Positions 34,990 through 43,139 of a stretch of DNA of 53,991 nucleotides are shown here, one piece after another; position 1 is the stretch's first letter; every line of letters starts with the position of its first letter. Origin of the DNA: Oculatellaceae cyanobacterium Prado106 (GTDB taxonomy: Bacteria > Cyanobacteriota > Cyanobacteriia > Elainellales > Elainellaceae). The translations under genes and the position numbers were made by a program. A model generated the notes under the pieces. That model was not told the DNA's origin, made no database searches, and saw nothing but the letters and a program-made list of their open reading frames with translations. The stretch lies in NCBI GenBank assembly GCA_025454315.1, contig JALOOP010000002.1, positions 1 to 53,991 on the forward strand, read 5' to 3'.

Positions 34990-35604
34990 ATGATTACACT
35001 CCTAGGCATTCCCAAGTTTGAGCAGCATGTGTTTAATATGGCTCTGGTTCATTTGTGCGATCGCGAAGGCTATGTCGGAGGGCTAATGCGCGGCAGTATC
35101 AATGAATCAACAACGGATGAACCCACGGTCGATCCCTGGACTGCGCTGCAACAAATCACCCTCTACATTCCCCACCCTGAACAACAATATGATGGCCTGT
35201 CCCTGGAAGCTGGACTGACGCAGGGCTACAACCTTGAAGTACAACCGGGCGATCGCAGTCGGATTCCCTATCTGGTTCCCAAGGGGGCGCAGTTTGTCCG
35301 GGTGTTACGGCAAAAGGGCATTGATGCTGGGTTTGGGTTAGCGGCGATCGGGTTATTTATTCGGCCTTTGGCGCTGTTGAAGCTGGATTGGATTGTGGAT
35401 GCGGAGCAGGCAGAGTATCAGACTCTTGCTGTACGTCATCCGGTGATTCGGGATTATCCCAGTGATTGGGAACAGAAACTTCAGTTATATCTTCAGCAGG
35501 AGATTCCGGTTGAGGCGCTGCCGGACTTGGCAGGTTATGTCGATCGCACGTTGAATTCTGAGTACAATCCTCCGAATTGGACGCAGATTTCCGCTGAACG
35601 GTAA
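34990..35604 (+). CDS. Hypothetical protein, cytosolic
   Basis: The 204-residue protein has no family that I recognise. Features are a short N-terminal hydrophobic start (MITLLGIPKF), a central KGAQFVRVLRQKGIDAGFGLAAIG segment and a C-terminal helical stretch (SDWEQKLQLYLQQEIPVEAL). It has no signal peptide, membrane helix or nucleotide-binding motif. The ATG at 34990 follows TTCCC without a good Shine-Dalgarno sequence. Composition and length make it a plausible gene. Confidence 0.6.
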   Translation: MITLLGIPKFEQHVFNMALVHLCDREGYVGGLMRGSINESTTDEPTVDPWTALQQITLYIPHPEQQYDGLSLEAGLTQGYNLEVQPGDRSRIPYLVPKGAQFVRVLRQKGIDAGFGLAAIGLFIRPLALLKLDWIVDAEQAEYQTLAVRHPVIRDYPSDWEQKLQLYLQQEIPVEALPDLAGYVDRTLNSEYNPPNWTQISAER

Positions 35605-35633
35605 TGGAATCTTGATTCAATGCGCTAATAACG

Positions 35634-35726
35634 CTACCCTTCACGGGTACTTGCCAAGTAGTCGTCAACGTCTTGCTTGGGCTGATGGGTAACGCCGAAA
35701 AATGAGCGTGGATCAAAGGCTGTTTC
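35634..35726 (-). pseudogene. Remnant of a small antitoxin-like gene
   Basis: On the minus strand a 30-residue stretch without a start codon reads ETAFDPRSFFGVTHQPKQDV and continues DDYLASTREG before a TAG. An in-frame TGA sits just before it. The pattern FFGV…K..VD.YL...RE resembles small antitoxin-like proteins as I recall them. No toxin partner is seen. It is one of few things in the gap 35605-35986. Confidence 0.3.
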
Positions 35727-35986
35727 TCAGTTGTAGAGAGGGGCGATCGCATCATCAAGACTCCACCATTTCTCTGCAATTGGTTCAAGGATAATGCGGG
35801 GCGATCGCAATATCTCAGATCTTGGGGTGCGGTTAGGGGGTAATTAGGGCATTGATGGCGCATCCAACAATCGTTAACGCTTCGCTAATTGCCCTATTCC
35901 ATCGTTGTTAAGCTGAGAAGCTGACAGCTTAGGTCTTGCTCCGTTACACTAAATTCAGGCCAATCCAGACTTGGAGATTCACACCT

Positions 35987-36583
35987 ATGATTGCCTCGCC
36001 CCAGCGCCAATTCATGAGTCCCGAAGCTTATTTGGAGTGGGAACCCCTCCAGGAATGCCGCTACGAATACATCGACGGTGAAGTTTTGGCCATGACCGGG
36101 GGCACCAAACCCCATAATCGTGTGGCTGCCAATCTGTTTACAGCCTTGGATCAACACCTCGGTGGTCGCTGTGAGGTTTACATCGCGGATGTCAAGGTTC
36201 AGGTCACGGCGAAGGGGCCTTATCATTACCCTGACGTGGTAGTGAGTTGTGATCAACGTGACCAAAATACGAACCAAGTCATCTGTTATCCCTGTCTGAT
36301 CGCAGAAGTCCTATCACCTTCCACTGAGGCGATTGACCGGGGTAAAAAATTTCGGCAATACCGTCAGGCGCAGTCGCTTCAGGAATATGTGCTGATTCAA
36401 GCCGATCAAAAAGGTGTGGACTGCTTTCGCAAAAATGAGGCTGGACTATGGGTGATGCAAAGCTACGAGGCAGAGGATGAGTTATGGCTCGAAACGGTCG
36501 ATTTAACCCTACCCGTGGAGGCTCTATACCGCCAGGTTCGATTTGATGAACCAGAACCTAACCCTAAATCCCTCTCCCTATAG
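35987..36583 (+). CDS. Uma2 family endonuclease
   Basis: From ATG at 35987 the protein has 198 residues. It shows the family's opening (FMSPEAYLEWEPLQECRYEY), the PD motif HYPDVVVSC (about residue 84-92), and IAEVLSPSTEAIDRGKK (E-x-x-SP…D-x-x-K) at about 109-125. All the nuclease-type residues are present. The C-terminus (NPKSLSL) is encoded by a dispersed repeat (AACCCTAAATCCCTCTCCC), so the 3' end has been replaced or extended. A longer frame to 35936 has no start of its own. The cellular target is unknown. Confidence 0.9.
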   Translation: MIASPQRQFMSPEAYLEWEPLQECRYEYIDGEVLAMTGGTKPHNRVAANLFTALDQHLGGRCEVYIADVKVQVTAKGPYHYPDVVVSCDQRDQNTNQVICYPCLIAEVLSPSTEAIDRGKKFRQYRQAQSLQEYVLIQADQKGVDCFRKNEAGLWVMQSYEAEDELWLETVDLTLPVEALYRQVRFDEPEPNPKSLSL

Positions 36584-36597
36584 AAAAGGGACTTCAA

Positions 36598-36637
36598 TCC
36601 CCAATCCCTTCTCCCCTAGGGAAGAAGGGATTGGGGA
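36598..36637. terminator. Hairpin downstream of Uma2, within a dispersed repeat
   Basis: The 15-bp arms TCCCCAATCCCTTCT (36598-36612) and AGAAGGGATTGGGGA (36623-36637) pair perfectly with a 10-nt loop. No T-tract follows. It belongs to the repeat that supplies the Uma2 3' end. The rest of the gap up to 36925 has no supported gene; a partial copy of the AGGACT-type repeat is near 36730-36760. Confidence 0.5.
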
Positions 36638-36925
36638 TGTAGCTTGCTTCCCGATAGGGTAGACGGCTCGGATGGCATTCTCTATAACTGCCGAGGCAGT
36701 ATTACTTCGTCAATTTCCATCAGTTCTGTGACTACAAACTTGTTCGTAGTTAGGACTTATGAGAGTTGACCGATTGATTAGGTTCTTAGTTTTCTTCTTG
36801 ATTAAGGCGTAGAATTTTTGGAGAACTCTTCATGCATCCACCCATTCACCCAATCATGGATCGATGAGAAACAGTGAAGGATATATTGTATTCACTGTTC
36901 TCATCACCATCCTATCCTGATTGCA

Positions 36926-37990
36926 TTAGCTGAGTTGTAAGCAGCCTTGTGTGACGGATTTGGCGAGCGATCGCAACATCGTAGCCGTGGTTGAAAAATC
37001 AACACAGGCATCCGTAATGCTCTGGCCATAGGTCAGCTTGCTGAGGTCTTTGGGGATGGACTGTTTTCCTGCCACCAGATGGCTTTCGACCATCACACCC
37101 ATGATGGATTTGGAGCCGCCTGCGAGTTGTTCGGCGATGTTTTGCAGGACGATGGGCTGGCGATTGTGATCTTTGGCGGCGTTGTCGTGGCTGCAATCGA
37201 TCATCATCCGGGGGGTGATGCCGAGGTGGTTCAGTTCTTTGGCGGCTTGGGCGACATGCTCGGCTTCGTAGTTGGCACCATGTTTGCCGCCGCGTAGGAC
37301 GAGGTGACAGTCGGGGTTTCCGGTCGTGGTGACGATGCTGCCTAGACCATCGCGGTTGATGCCCAGGAAACTGTGGGGCTGGCTGGCGCTGACCATGGCA
37401 TTGGTGGCGGCGTTGATGCTGCCATTGGTGTTGTTTTTGAAGCCGACGGGCATGGAGAGTCCCGAGGCCATTTCGCGGTGGGTTTGGCTCTCGGTGGTGC
37501 GGGCTCCGATCGCCGTCCAGGAAATCATGTCGGCCAGGTATTGGGCGGTGATCGGGTCGAGGAGTTCGGTGGCGGCGGGTAGTCCCAAATGAGCTACATC
37601 GATTAGCAGTTTCCGAGCCAGTCGCAGGCCAGTATTAATGTCAAAGCTGTCGTCCAGGTGGGGATCGTTGATTAACCCTTTCCAGCCGACGGTGGTGCGG
37701 GGTTTTTCAAAGTAGACGCGCATGACGATTTCTAGATCCTCTTCCAGTTCTTTGCGGAGATGGATGAGTTTTTCGCCATATTCGTAGGCGGCGTTGATGT
37801 CGTGGACAGAGCAGGGGCCGACAATCACCAGCAGGCGGCGGTCTTCATGGTTGAGGATGTTGCGGATGCGATCGCGCGTTTGGGTCACCAGTTCGGCAGC
37901 CGTTTCGGTGATGGGCAGTTCGTTGAGTAACGTTCCCGGACTAATCAGGGGGCGCGTTTCTACAATATGCAGGTCGTAAGTTTTACGCAT
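36926..37990 (-). CDS. 3-deoxy-7-phosphoheptulonate synthase (DAHP synthase, class I)
   Basis: The first enzyme of the shikimate pathway joins phosphoenolpyruvate and erythrose-4-phosphate for aromatic amino-acid synthesis in the cytoplasm. The 354-residue protein is the AroF/G/H class I type: NHEDRRLLVIVGPCSVHD (metal-binding C in GPCS, about residues 47-64), MRVYFEKPRTTVGWKGLINDP (about 90-110), IGARTTESQTHREMASGLS (about 161-179), the GKH motif of LRGGKHGANY and the metal-binding HDNAAKDHNRQP. The length is normal. Which aromatic amino acid inhibits it cannot be told. It is monocistronic on the minus strand. Confidence 0.97.
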   Translation of the reverse strand: MRKTYDLHIVETRPLISPGTLLNELPITETAAELVTQTRDRIRNILNHEDRRLLVIVGPCSVHDINAAYEYGEKLIHLRKELEEDLEIVMRVYFEKPRTTVGWKGLINDPHLDDSFDINTGLRLARKLLIDVAHLGLPAATELLDPITAQYLADMISWTAIGARTTESQTHREMASGLSMPVGFKNNTNGSINAATNAMVSASQPHSFLGINRDGLGSIVTTTGNPDCHLVLRGGKHGANYEAEHVAQAAKELNHLGITPRMMIDCSHDNAAKDHNRQPIVLQNIAEQLAGGSKSIMGVMVESHLVAGKQSIPKDLSKLTYGQSITDACVDFSTTATMLRSLAKSVTQGCLQLS

Positions 37991-38129
37991 AGGACTGGGA
38001 TCATCGCTCCCACGACGAGTCTCAAAAATTCACAGCATTGACTATTCTACAACCGTTCCTGACTCCTGAATCGGGAAGGTTGTTGAAGAACCCGAATAGG
38101 GGCTGACGGAACAATAGGCGGACTGAGAA

Positions 38130-38190
38130 TTCATCGAAAGCTCGGCTTCCCAAAGTTGGGGCGGGGGGGCGAAAACCAGACAACGAAGCC
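38130..38190. repeat. Partial MITE copy with GCGAAAACCAG end
   Basis: GCTTCCCAAAGTTGGGGCGG followed by GGGGGCGAAAACCAGACAAC matches one end and core of the element at 18937-19116. It lies between the DAHP synthase start and the NblB gene end. Confidence 0.65.
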
Positions 38191-38246
38191 AGTTAGCTAT
38201 TGGTTACAAAGTTGCCCAACAACCAAGATTTTATTCTCTTAACCCC

Positions 38247-38909
38247 TCACTGCTGCAAGGAGCCTTGGGCTTGCAACGCCACCGCCTCCACATCATCCTG
38301 AGCCAGGGTAGCCAGAGCTTCTTTAACTTCAGGGCTATCAAAATGACTCAGCGCCTGAGCGACTCTATGGCGGATTTGCCAGTCCGCATTGCTGATCTGA
38401 GGCAGAATGAGCGGGATCGCCCGAGGATCGCCCAATTCGCCCAAGGCCCCGATCGCCGCCGTTTTCACCAACTCAGTCTCAGACTCCAAAGCCTCTACCA
38501 AAAGCTCAAACCCACGCGGATCGCCCAATTCTCCCAAGGCCGCAACGATGCTAAACTTCACCAGCCATTCTGGGGTGCGGCGATAGATGGTTTCCAGATC
38601 GCTATAGGCATCCGTAAGACGCAGTGCCGCCAGAGAGTCCGCTGCTGCCGCCTGCACATCGGCTTCTGGATCTTCGAGCAGGCTGCGCCGCAGGATTTCT
38701 AGAGCCGCAGTTCGATCTTGTTCGCCCAGGGTAGAGATTTGGCTGACGGCAGCATAGCGGACTCGGACGTTTTTATCAGCGATCGCAGGTTGAATCATGG
38801 CAAATGCCTGCTTGGGGTCGAGTTGTCGCAGTTGATTGACACCACTCAGGCGTTGACCGAAATCCTCAGAATTTAGCAGGGCTTGAACCGACTCTGGCGT
38901 AATACTCAT
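38247..38909 (-). CDS. nblB: HEAT-repeat protein NblB, phycobilisome degradation
   Basis: From ATG at 38909 the protein has 220 residues. It consists almost entirely of HEAT-type repeats (QRLSGVNQLRQLDPKQAF, VRVRYAAVSQISTL, VKFSIVAALGELGDPRGF, VKTAAIGALGELGDPRAI, WQIRHRVAQALSHF). The MSITPESVQALL…SEDFGQRL start and overall length match NblB, which helps remove phycobilisomes during nutrient starvation by acting on chromophorylated phycobiliproteins. A related role as phycocyanin bilin lyase (CpcE/F) is less likely because the length and start fit NblB better. ATG at 38945 gives a poorly conserved extension. It lies 115 bp downstream of the CBS gene on the same strand. Confidence 0.85.
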   Translation of the reverse strand: MSITPESVQALLNSEDFGQRLSGVNQLRQLDPKQAFAMIQPAIADKNVRVRYAAVSQISTLGEQDRTAALEILRRSLLEDPEADVQAAAADSLAALRLTDAYSDLETIYRRTPEWLVKFSIVAALGELGDPRGFELLVEALESETELVKTAAIGALGELGDPRAIPLILPQISNADWQIRHRVAQALSHFDSPEVKEALATLAQDDVEAVALQAQGSLQQ

Positions 38910-39023
38910 ATTGATCTTTGCGAGTTTAAAGGTGAATTGAAGCAAGGAAAATTGCCATCAGGAGACTGGCAGAATTGAACGATGGATAGAACTATAGAGC
39001 TATGGATGGAGCTAGGGATAGAG

Positions 39024-39488
39024 CTATTGATTGGCCGCCATAAAGCGAATGATGTCGCCTCGGGTGAGAATGCCAACGACTGCGCCCTTCTCATCGAGGA
39101 CGGGCAGACGATGAACCTTGCGCTCATGCATAATCTGAGCGGCTTCGCGGATGGGTTTGGTGGGTGGGACGGTGACGATATCGCGATCGGTCATCACTTC
39201 ACCCACGGTTTGCCCCAGCGCCTTGTGAAGTTCGCGCTCATGCTTGGCGGGGTTTTCCAGATAAATCACACTATCGAGCAGCATGATATAGGCCGGAGGG
39301 GTCACTCCCGTTTCCTGCCACATCAGGTCAGTCTCAGAAATCACGCCAACCAGTTTGCCGCTCCCATCCACCACGGGTAACCCGCTAATGCGGTTGTCTG
39401 CCAAGAGCTTGATCGCCTGGTTAAGCGGCGTTTCAGGCTGCACCACGAGCGGCGCAGGGGTCATGATATCGGCAACGGTTTGAGTCAT
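39024..39488 (-). CDS. CBS-domain pair protein
   Basis: The 154-residue protein is two CBS domains in tandem, VADIMTPAPLVVQPETPLNQ (about 5-60) and VGEVMTDRDIVTVPP (about 95-152), each with the D-(I/V/L)-x-R/G pattern (ISETDLMW, LTRGDIIRF). CBS pairs bind adenine nucleotides and sense energy state. There is no attached catalytic domain, so the partner is unknown. The length is complete. The 78-bp spacer to NblB has GGATAGAGCTAT short repeats. A shared transcript with nblB is possible. Confidence 0.9.
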   Translation of the reverse strand: MTQTVADIMTPAPLVVQPETPLNQAIKLLADNRISGLPVVDGSGKLVGVISETDLMWQETGVTPPAYIMLLDSVIYLENPAKHERELHKALGQTVGEVMTDRDIVTVPPTKPIREAAQIMHERKVHRLPVLDEKGAVVGILTRGDIIRFMAANQ

Positions 39489-39583
39489 AGGAGTGAGGAT
39501 GGAATTCGCATTAAGAGTACTCCATCGCTATTTTAGGAAATTCAGGGATCAGAAAGTCTTGAGATTTGTGTGGGAATGGGGAG

Positions 39584-39611
39584 GAGTGGGGAGTGGGGAG
39601 TGGGGAGTGGG
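39584..39611. repeat. Heptamer array (GGGGAGT)n upstream of moeA
   Basis: Four heptamers GGGGAGT/GGAGTGG lie 90 bp upstream of moeA and are followed by a C/T tract (CCTTTTCCTTTCCCCTTTTC, 39655-39690). The open frame ahead of the moeA start passes through both. Confidence 0.85.
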
Positions 39612-39698
39612 ACGATGATGAGATCGTGGGATGATGGAATGAGAATCATTGTGCCTTTTCCTTTCCCCTTTTCCCTTTCCCCTTTCCCCCTTCCACCC

Positions 39699-40955
39699 AT
39701 GATCCCTGCCCAACAAGCCGAATCCCTCATCCTAGACCTGGTGCGATCGCCCATTTCCTCCGATCGCGAAACCCTTGACCTGCTCTCGGCGGCTGGGCGG
39801 GTTTTGGCGGTGCCGATTCAGAGTCATCTGGACTTTCCCCATTGGGATAATTCGGCGATGGATGGCTATGCGGTGCGGTATGCCGATGTGCAGGGGTGTG
39901 GGGAACAGGCGGTGACCTTAGACATTATTGAAGAAATCCCGGCGGGGTCTGTGCCCCAGAAACTGGTGCAGGCGGGGCAGGCGGCTCGGATTCTCACCGG
40001 GTCGATGATGCCCGAGGGGGCGGATACGGTGGTGATTCAGGAAGAGACAACAAGGACGGGCGATCGCATCACCATTCTCAGCGCTCCCCAGCCCCAAGCC
40101 TTTGTCCGCCATCGAGGAGACTATTACCGCGCCGGGGCGACGCTGCTGCCTGCTGGAATTGTTTTGGATGCACCCGATATTGCGGTTTTAGCGGCGGCTC
40201 AATGTGCCGAAGTCCCGGTCTATCGCCGTCCCCGTGTGGCGATTCTCTCCACCGGAAGTGAACTGGTCTACCCGGATCAACCTTTGCAGCCGGGACAGAT
40301 TGTCGATTCTAATCAATATGCCCTCGCCGCGCTCGTCTCCAAGGCCGGAGCCGAACCGATCCCGCTGGGTATTGTCCCCGACCAGCCAGAACCGACTCGG
40401 GAAGCGATCGCCCAAGCCATCACCACCGCCGACATCGTTCTCTCCTCGGGTGGCGTATCCGTGGGCGACTATGACTACGTGGATCAAATCCTGGCCGAAC
40501 TGGGAGCCACAATCCACATTCGCGCTGTCGCTGTTAAACCTGGGAAGCCCCTCACCGTCGCCACCTTCGACCCGCCTGCCCGTCCCGAATCCGGTGACTC
40601 TGCCGATTCAGTGCTTTACTTTGGCCTACCTGGAAATCCCGCCTCAGCCCTGGTCACCTTTTGGCGATTCGTCCAGCCTGCTATCTACAAGCGCTCCGGA
40701 CGATCGGGTGGATGGCAACCTCAGTTTGTGGAGGGGCGATCGCTCCAGGAATTGCGATCGGATCATAAACGCGAAACCTACCTCTGGGGGCGGGCTGAAG
40801 TTCGCGAAGGCAGCTATGTGTTTCAGTTGGCCGGAGGTTCCCATAGTTCGGGCAATTTGGTGAATCTGGCACAGACTAACTGTTTAGCCGTGCTTCCGGC
40901 GGGGGGTGGGGCGATCGCAGTGGGGCAACCGATTCAACTGATGCTGACCACCTGA
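39699..40955 (+). CDS. moeA: Molybdopterin molybdenumtransferase
   Basis: MoeA inserts molybdate into adenylated molybdopterin to form the active cofactor. The 418-residue protein has the classical MoeA parts: the N-terminal SPISSDRETLDLLSAAGRVLA, the motif WDNSAMDGYAVR (about 45-56), ILTGSMMPEGADTVV (about 95-109), the GPHN-like STGSEL (about 184), the SGGVSVGDYDYV loop (about 248-259), the PGKPL stretch and FGLPGNPASALVTF. I chose ATG at 39699 because upstream sequence is repeat-derived. It provides cofactor for the xdhAB-type enzyme of this window, although the genes are not adjacent. Confidence 0.96.
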   Translation: MIPAQQAESLILDLVRSPISSDRETLDLLSAAGRVLAVPIQSHLDFPHWDNSAMDGYAVRYADVQGCGEQAVTLDIIEEIPAGSVPQKLVQAGQAARILTGSMMPEGADTVVIQEETTRTGDRITILSAPQPQAFVRHRGDYYRAGATLLPAGIVLDAPDIAVLAAAQCAEVPVYRRPRVAILSTGSELVYPDQPLQPGQIVDSNQYALAALVSKAGAEPIPLGIVPDQPEPTREAIAQAITTADIVLSSGGVSVGDYDYVDQILAELGATIHIRAVAVKPGKPLTVATFDPPARPESGDSADSVLYFGLPGNPASALVTFWRFVQPAIYKRSGRSGGWQPQFVEGRSLQELRSDHKRETYLWGRAEVREGSYVFQLAGGSHSSGNLVNLAQTNCLAVLPAGGGAIAVGQPIQLMLTT

Positions 40956-40988
40956 GAGGATGGGAGATGGGGAGTGGATGGGTAACAG

Positions 40989-41163
40989 GGTGGATGGGTG
41001 GATGGGTAAGGCAGGAGGAAACCATTCATCTTTTCAGGAATTTCTGCTTGTGAAATTTTTTGTGTCCAAGAAAAGGCATCACCTGAGATCAAGAATTTCT
41101 GCTTATGGAATTTCCTGTATCCAAGAAAAGGCATCCCTTGAAACACCCATCCACCCATCCACC
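40989..41163. repeat. Heptamer-bounded inverted-repeat element with two 55-bp direct repeats
   Basis: GGTGGATGGGTGGATGGGT (40989-41007) and its exact inverted complement (41145-41163) enclose two imperfect 55-bp direct repeats beginning GAATTTCTGCTT at 41038 and 41093, each with the shared core CCAAGAAAAGGCATC. This is a dispersed-repeat element between moeA and the tRNA. Confidence 0.8.
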
Positions 41164-41235
41164 CATCCACCCTTTCCCCTTTCCCCAAAAAAATGTACCG
41201 CTCTCTCCATTGACTGCTATACTATTTATTCGTTT

Positions 41236-41307
41236 GCCGGTGTAGCTCAGTGGTAGAGCACTCGATTCGTAATCGAGCGGTCGTGAGTTCAAATCTCATC
41301 ACCGGCT
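41236..41307 (+). tRNA. tRNA-Thr (anticodon CGT)
   Basis: The 72-nt sequence forms a full cloverleaf: acceptor GCCGGTG/CACCGGC, D-arm GCTCAGTGGTAGAGC, anticodon stem CTCGA/TCGAG with loop TTCGTAA (anticodon CGT), and T-arm GTGAG TTCAAAT CTCAT. The discriminator base is T and CCA is not encoded. It decodes ACG. A candidate TATACT at 41218-41223 could be the -10 element. Confidence 0.96.
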
Positions 41308-41669
41308 TTGAGAAGAATTAGCGGTTTTGCTTGCTATGTAAGGGTTACGGCGATCGGCTTGATGGCGATCGCCGTACTAATGTTTGGGCAGTTTGGGGCA
41401 CTTTAGGATAGTTTGGCACAGAATTGGGGGTAAAATTAAGGTAAAATCTGACCACAGAAAATAGGATTGGCTAAGGTTGAGAGGTAAAGCCCTTTTTGGT
41501 TTGATCCCGTACAACTGCCGCGACACATTTAAGGGGAAGTGACAGGAAATGCAGAGCCTGTTAACCAAGCATAATGGATGTGTTTGCGAAGTGTAATGCA
41601 TTGTAAATTGACTTTACTAGCCCAGTAACAAGAAGCGAGTTATTAAGCGAGTCATCTTGCCCAATAGAG
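41308..41669. other. Gap between tRNA-Thr and the cynS terminator
   Basis: About 360 bp with no supported gene. A purine-rich AT stretch (TTTGGGCAGTTTGGGGCACT near 41381-41400) is a degenerate direct repeat (GGCAGTTTGG, GGATAGTTTGG, GGCACAGAATTGG). The minus-strand ORF 41377-41601 has no family likeness. Confidence 0.6.
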
Positions 41670-41704
41670 AAGGGGGGTAAGACGCTCAACGTCTCACCCC
41701 CCTT
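41670..41704 (-). terminator. Hairpin terminator of the cyn operon
   Basis: AAGGGGGGTAAGACG (41670-41684) pairs with CGTCTCACCCCCCTT (41690-41704), with one A-C mismatch, around the loop CTCAA. On the minus strand it is followed by CTCTATTGG. It lies 42 bp after the cynS stop. Confidence 0.75.
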
Positions 41705-41746
41705 TATCAAGCTAACCTTTTTTGCTCAAGCAAGTCCCTCAAGCCC

Positions 41747-42196
41747 CTACCATTTCTTATAGGGAAGAAACTTCCCATTCATCGTCACCTGAACCCGATC
41801 GCCCTTGGGATCTTCCACTTTTTTGATCTCCAGGGTGAAATCAATGGCGCTCATAATGCCATCCCCAAACTTTTCCTGGATCACGTCTTTCATGGGCATT
41901 CCATACACCTGCATGATCTCGTAAAAGCGGTAGATCAGCGGATCGGTGGGGACAATGGGCCCTAGTCCCTTGACCGGGAACGCAGTCAGTTGGGGAACCC
42001 AGTCTTCGCTCAGTCCCAGGAGGTGCAGGAGTTTGCTGGCCTCTTCGGCTGAAGCGGCGGCCTGTCGATAAATCACGGCAGCAACCCAGACTTCATCTCG
42101 CCCGATCGCCAGTCCCAGATCGGAAAACGTGATTCCTTTAGTCTGTTTGGCTTCGAGGAGCTTGGCGGTGATGGGAAGAATTTCAGTCGTTGACAT
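41747..42196 (-). CDS. cynS: Cyanate hydratase (cyanase)
   Basis: Cyanase converts cyanate and bicarbonate to ammonia and carbon dioxide (via carbamate). The 149-residue protein has the catalytic residues R90, E93 ([10 protein letters not shown]) and S116 (GIMSAIDF) with exactly the R-x2-E-x22-S spacing of the family, a N-terminal helix-turn-helix-like part and a C-terminal [12 protein letters not shown]. It is a decamer in characterised members. It is the last gene of the cynA-cynB-cynD-cynS run, where the first three genes import cyanate; ammonium for amino-acid synthesis is the product. Confidence 0.98.
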   Translation of the reverse strand: MSTTEILPITAKLLEAKQTKGITFSDLGLAIGRDEVWVAAVIYRQAAASAEEASKLLHLLGLSEDWVPQLTAFPVKGLGPIVPTDPLIYRFYEIMQVYGMPMKDVIQEKFGDGIMSAIDFTLEIKKVEDPKGDRVQVTMNGKFLPYKKW

Positions 42197-42237
42197 TGTT
42201 TTCTCCTAGAAGAGTGTTTCCTTAGAAAAGTGATTGA

Positions 42238-43137
42238 TTAGCGGCGAATCCGCGACTCTTCGACAGCGCGGGTTTCGCAGGAGAGATGATGTTCCATCGC
42301 TGCTTTGAGGCTGTGGTAACCAGGATATTGATCCAGTTCTTCGCGCTTGCGGGGACGCGGGAAGGGTACCTCTAGCACCTGGGCGATTCTGGCGGCTGGA
42401 CCTCGGGTCATCATGACGATTTGATCGGAGAGGAGCAGCGCTTCCTCAATGCTGTGGGTGATCAGGATTACGGTCTTGCGCTCCTGTTCCCAAATGCGCT
42501 CCACTTCGTCCTGTAAGAATCCGCGCGTCAGGGCATCCAATGCGCCAAAGGGTTCATCCATCAGCAGAATTTGGGGATTAATCGCCAGGGCACGGGCAAT
42601 GCCCACCCGTTGCTTCATGCCGCCCGAGAGTTCATGGGGGTGCTTGGATTCGGCTCCCCCTAGCCCCACCAGGCCAATGTAATCCTGCACAATAGACTTT
42701 TGCTGGACGATCGACATCTGGGGATAAACGGTTTCCACGGCAAAGCGGATGTTTTCGGCGACCGTCATCCAGGGCATGAGCGCATAGTTTTGAAAGACGA
42801 CTCCGCGATCGGGGCCTGGGGTAACCACCGGATGATCATTGAGGGTGATGGTTCCGGTGGTCGGCTGAGACAACCCCGCAATCATGTTTAACAGCGTAGA
42901 CTTACCGCAGCCAGAGGGGCCAATAATGGAAACAAAAGTCCCTGCTTTCACTTCCAGATTGATGTCATCGAGTGCCACAAAGGGTCTGGAGGTGCGTTTC
43001 AGGAGTTTGTCGCTCCAGCGATCGCGCCCTGGAAAGACTTTGGACACCTGTTGCAGGGAGAGTTGTGCGGTTAGTTGTGCGGTTGGTTGTGCGGGTGACA
43101 ATGGAGTTGCGGGTGAAAGGGTTTCTGAAGAATGCAT
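42238..43137 (-). CDS. cynD: Cyanate ABC transporter ATPase
   Basis: The 299-residue ABC ATPase has Walker A GPSGCGKST (about residues 73-81), the Q-loop VVFQNYALMPWMTV, signature LSGGMKQR, Walker B ILLMDEPFGALD and the H-loop LITHSIEE. It belongs to the nitrate/sulfonate/taurine family (NrtD/SsuB-like). I chose ATG at 43137 because it follows the permease stop by 3 bp; the longer frame to 43263 overlaps the permease. The 21-residue stretch before the ABC core is Ala/Pro/Thr-rich. It powers cyanate import with cynA and cynB. Confidence 0.93.
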   Translation of the reverse strand: MHSSETLSPATPLSPAQPTAQLTAQLSLQQVSKVFPGRDRWSDKLLKRTSRPFVALDDINLEVKAGTFVSIIGPSGCGKSTLLNMIAGLSQPTTGTITLNDHPVVTPGPDRGVVFQNYALMPWMTVAENIRFAVETVYPQMSIVQQKSIVQDYIGLVGLGGAESKHPHELSGGMKQRVGIARALAINPQILLMDEPFGALDALTRGFLQDEVERIWEQERKTVILITHSIEEALLLSDQIVMMTRGPAARIAQVLEVPFPRPRKREELDQYPGYHSLKAAMEHHLSCETRAVEESRIRR

Positions 43138-43139
43138 GA

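Noticed and set aside
39570-39698. 43-residue N-terminal extension of MoeA
   Set aside because: It is a translation of the heptamer and pyrimidine tracts; the family starts at ATG 39699.
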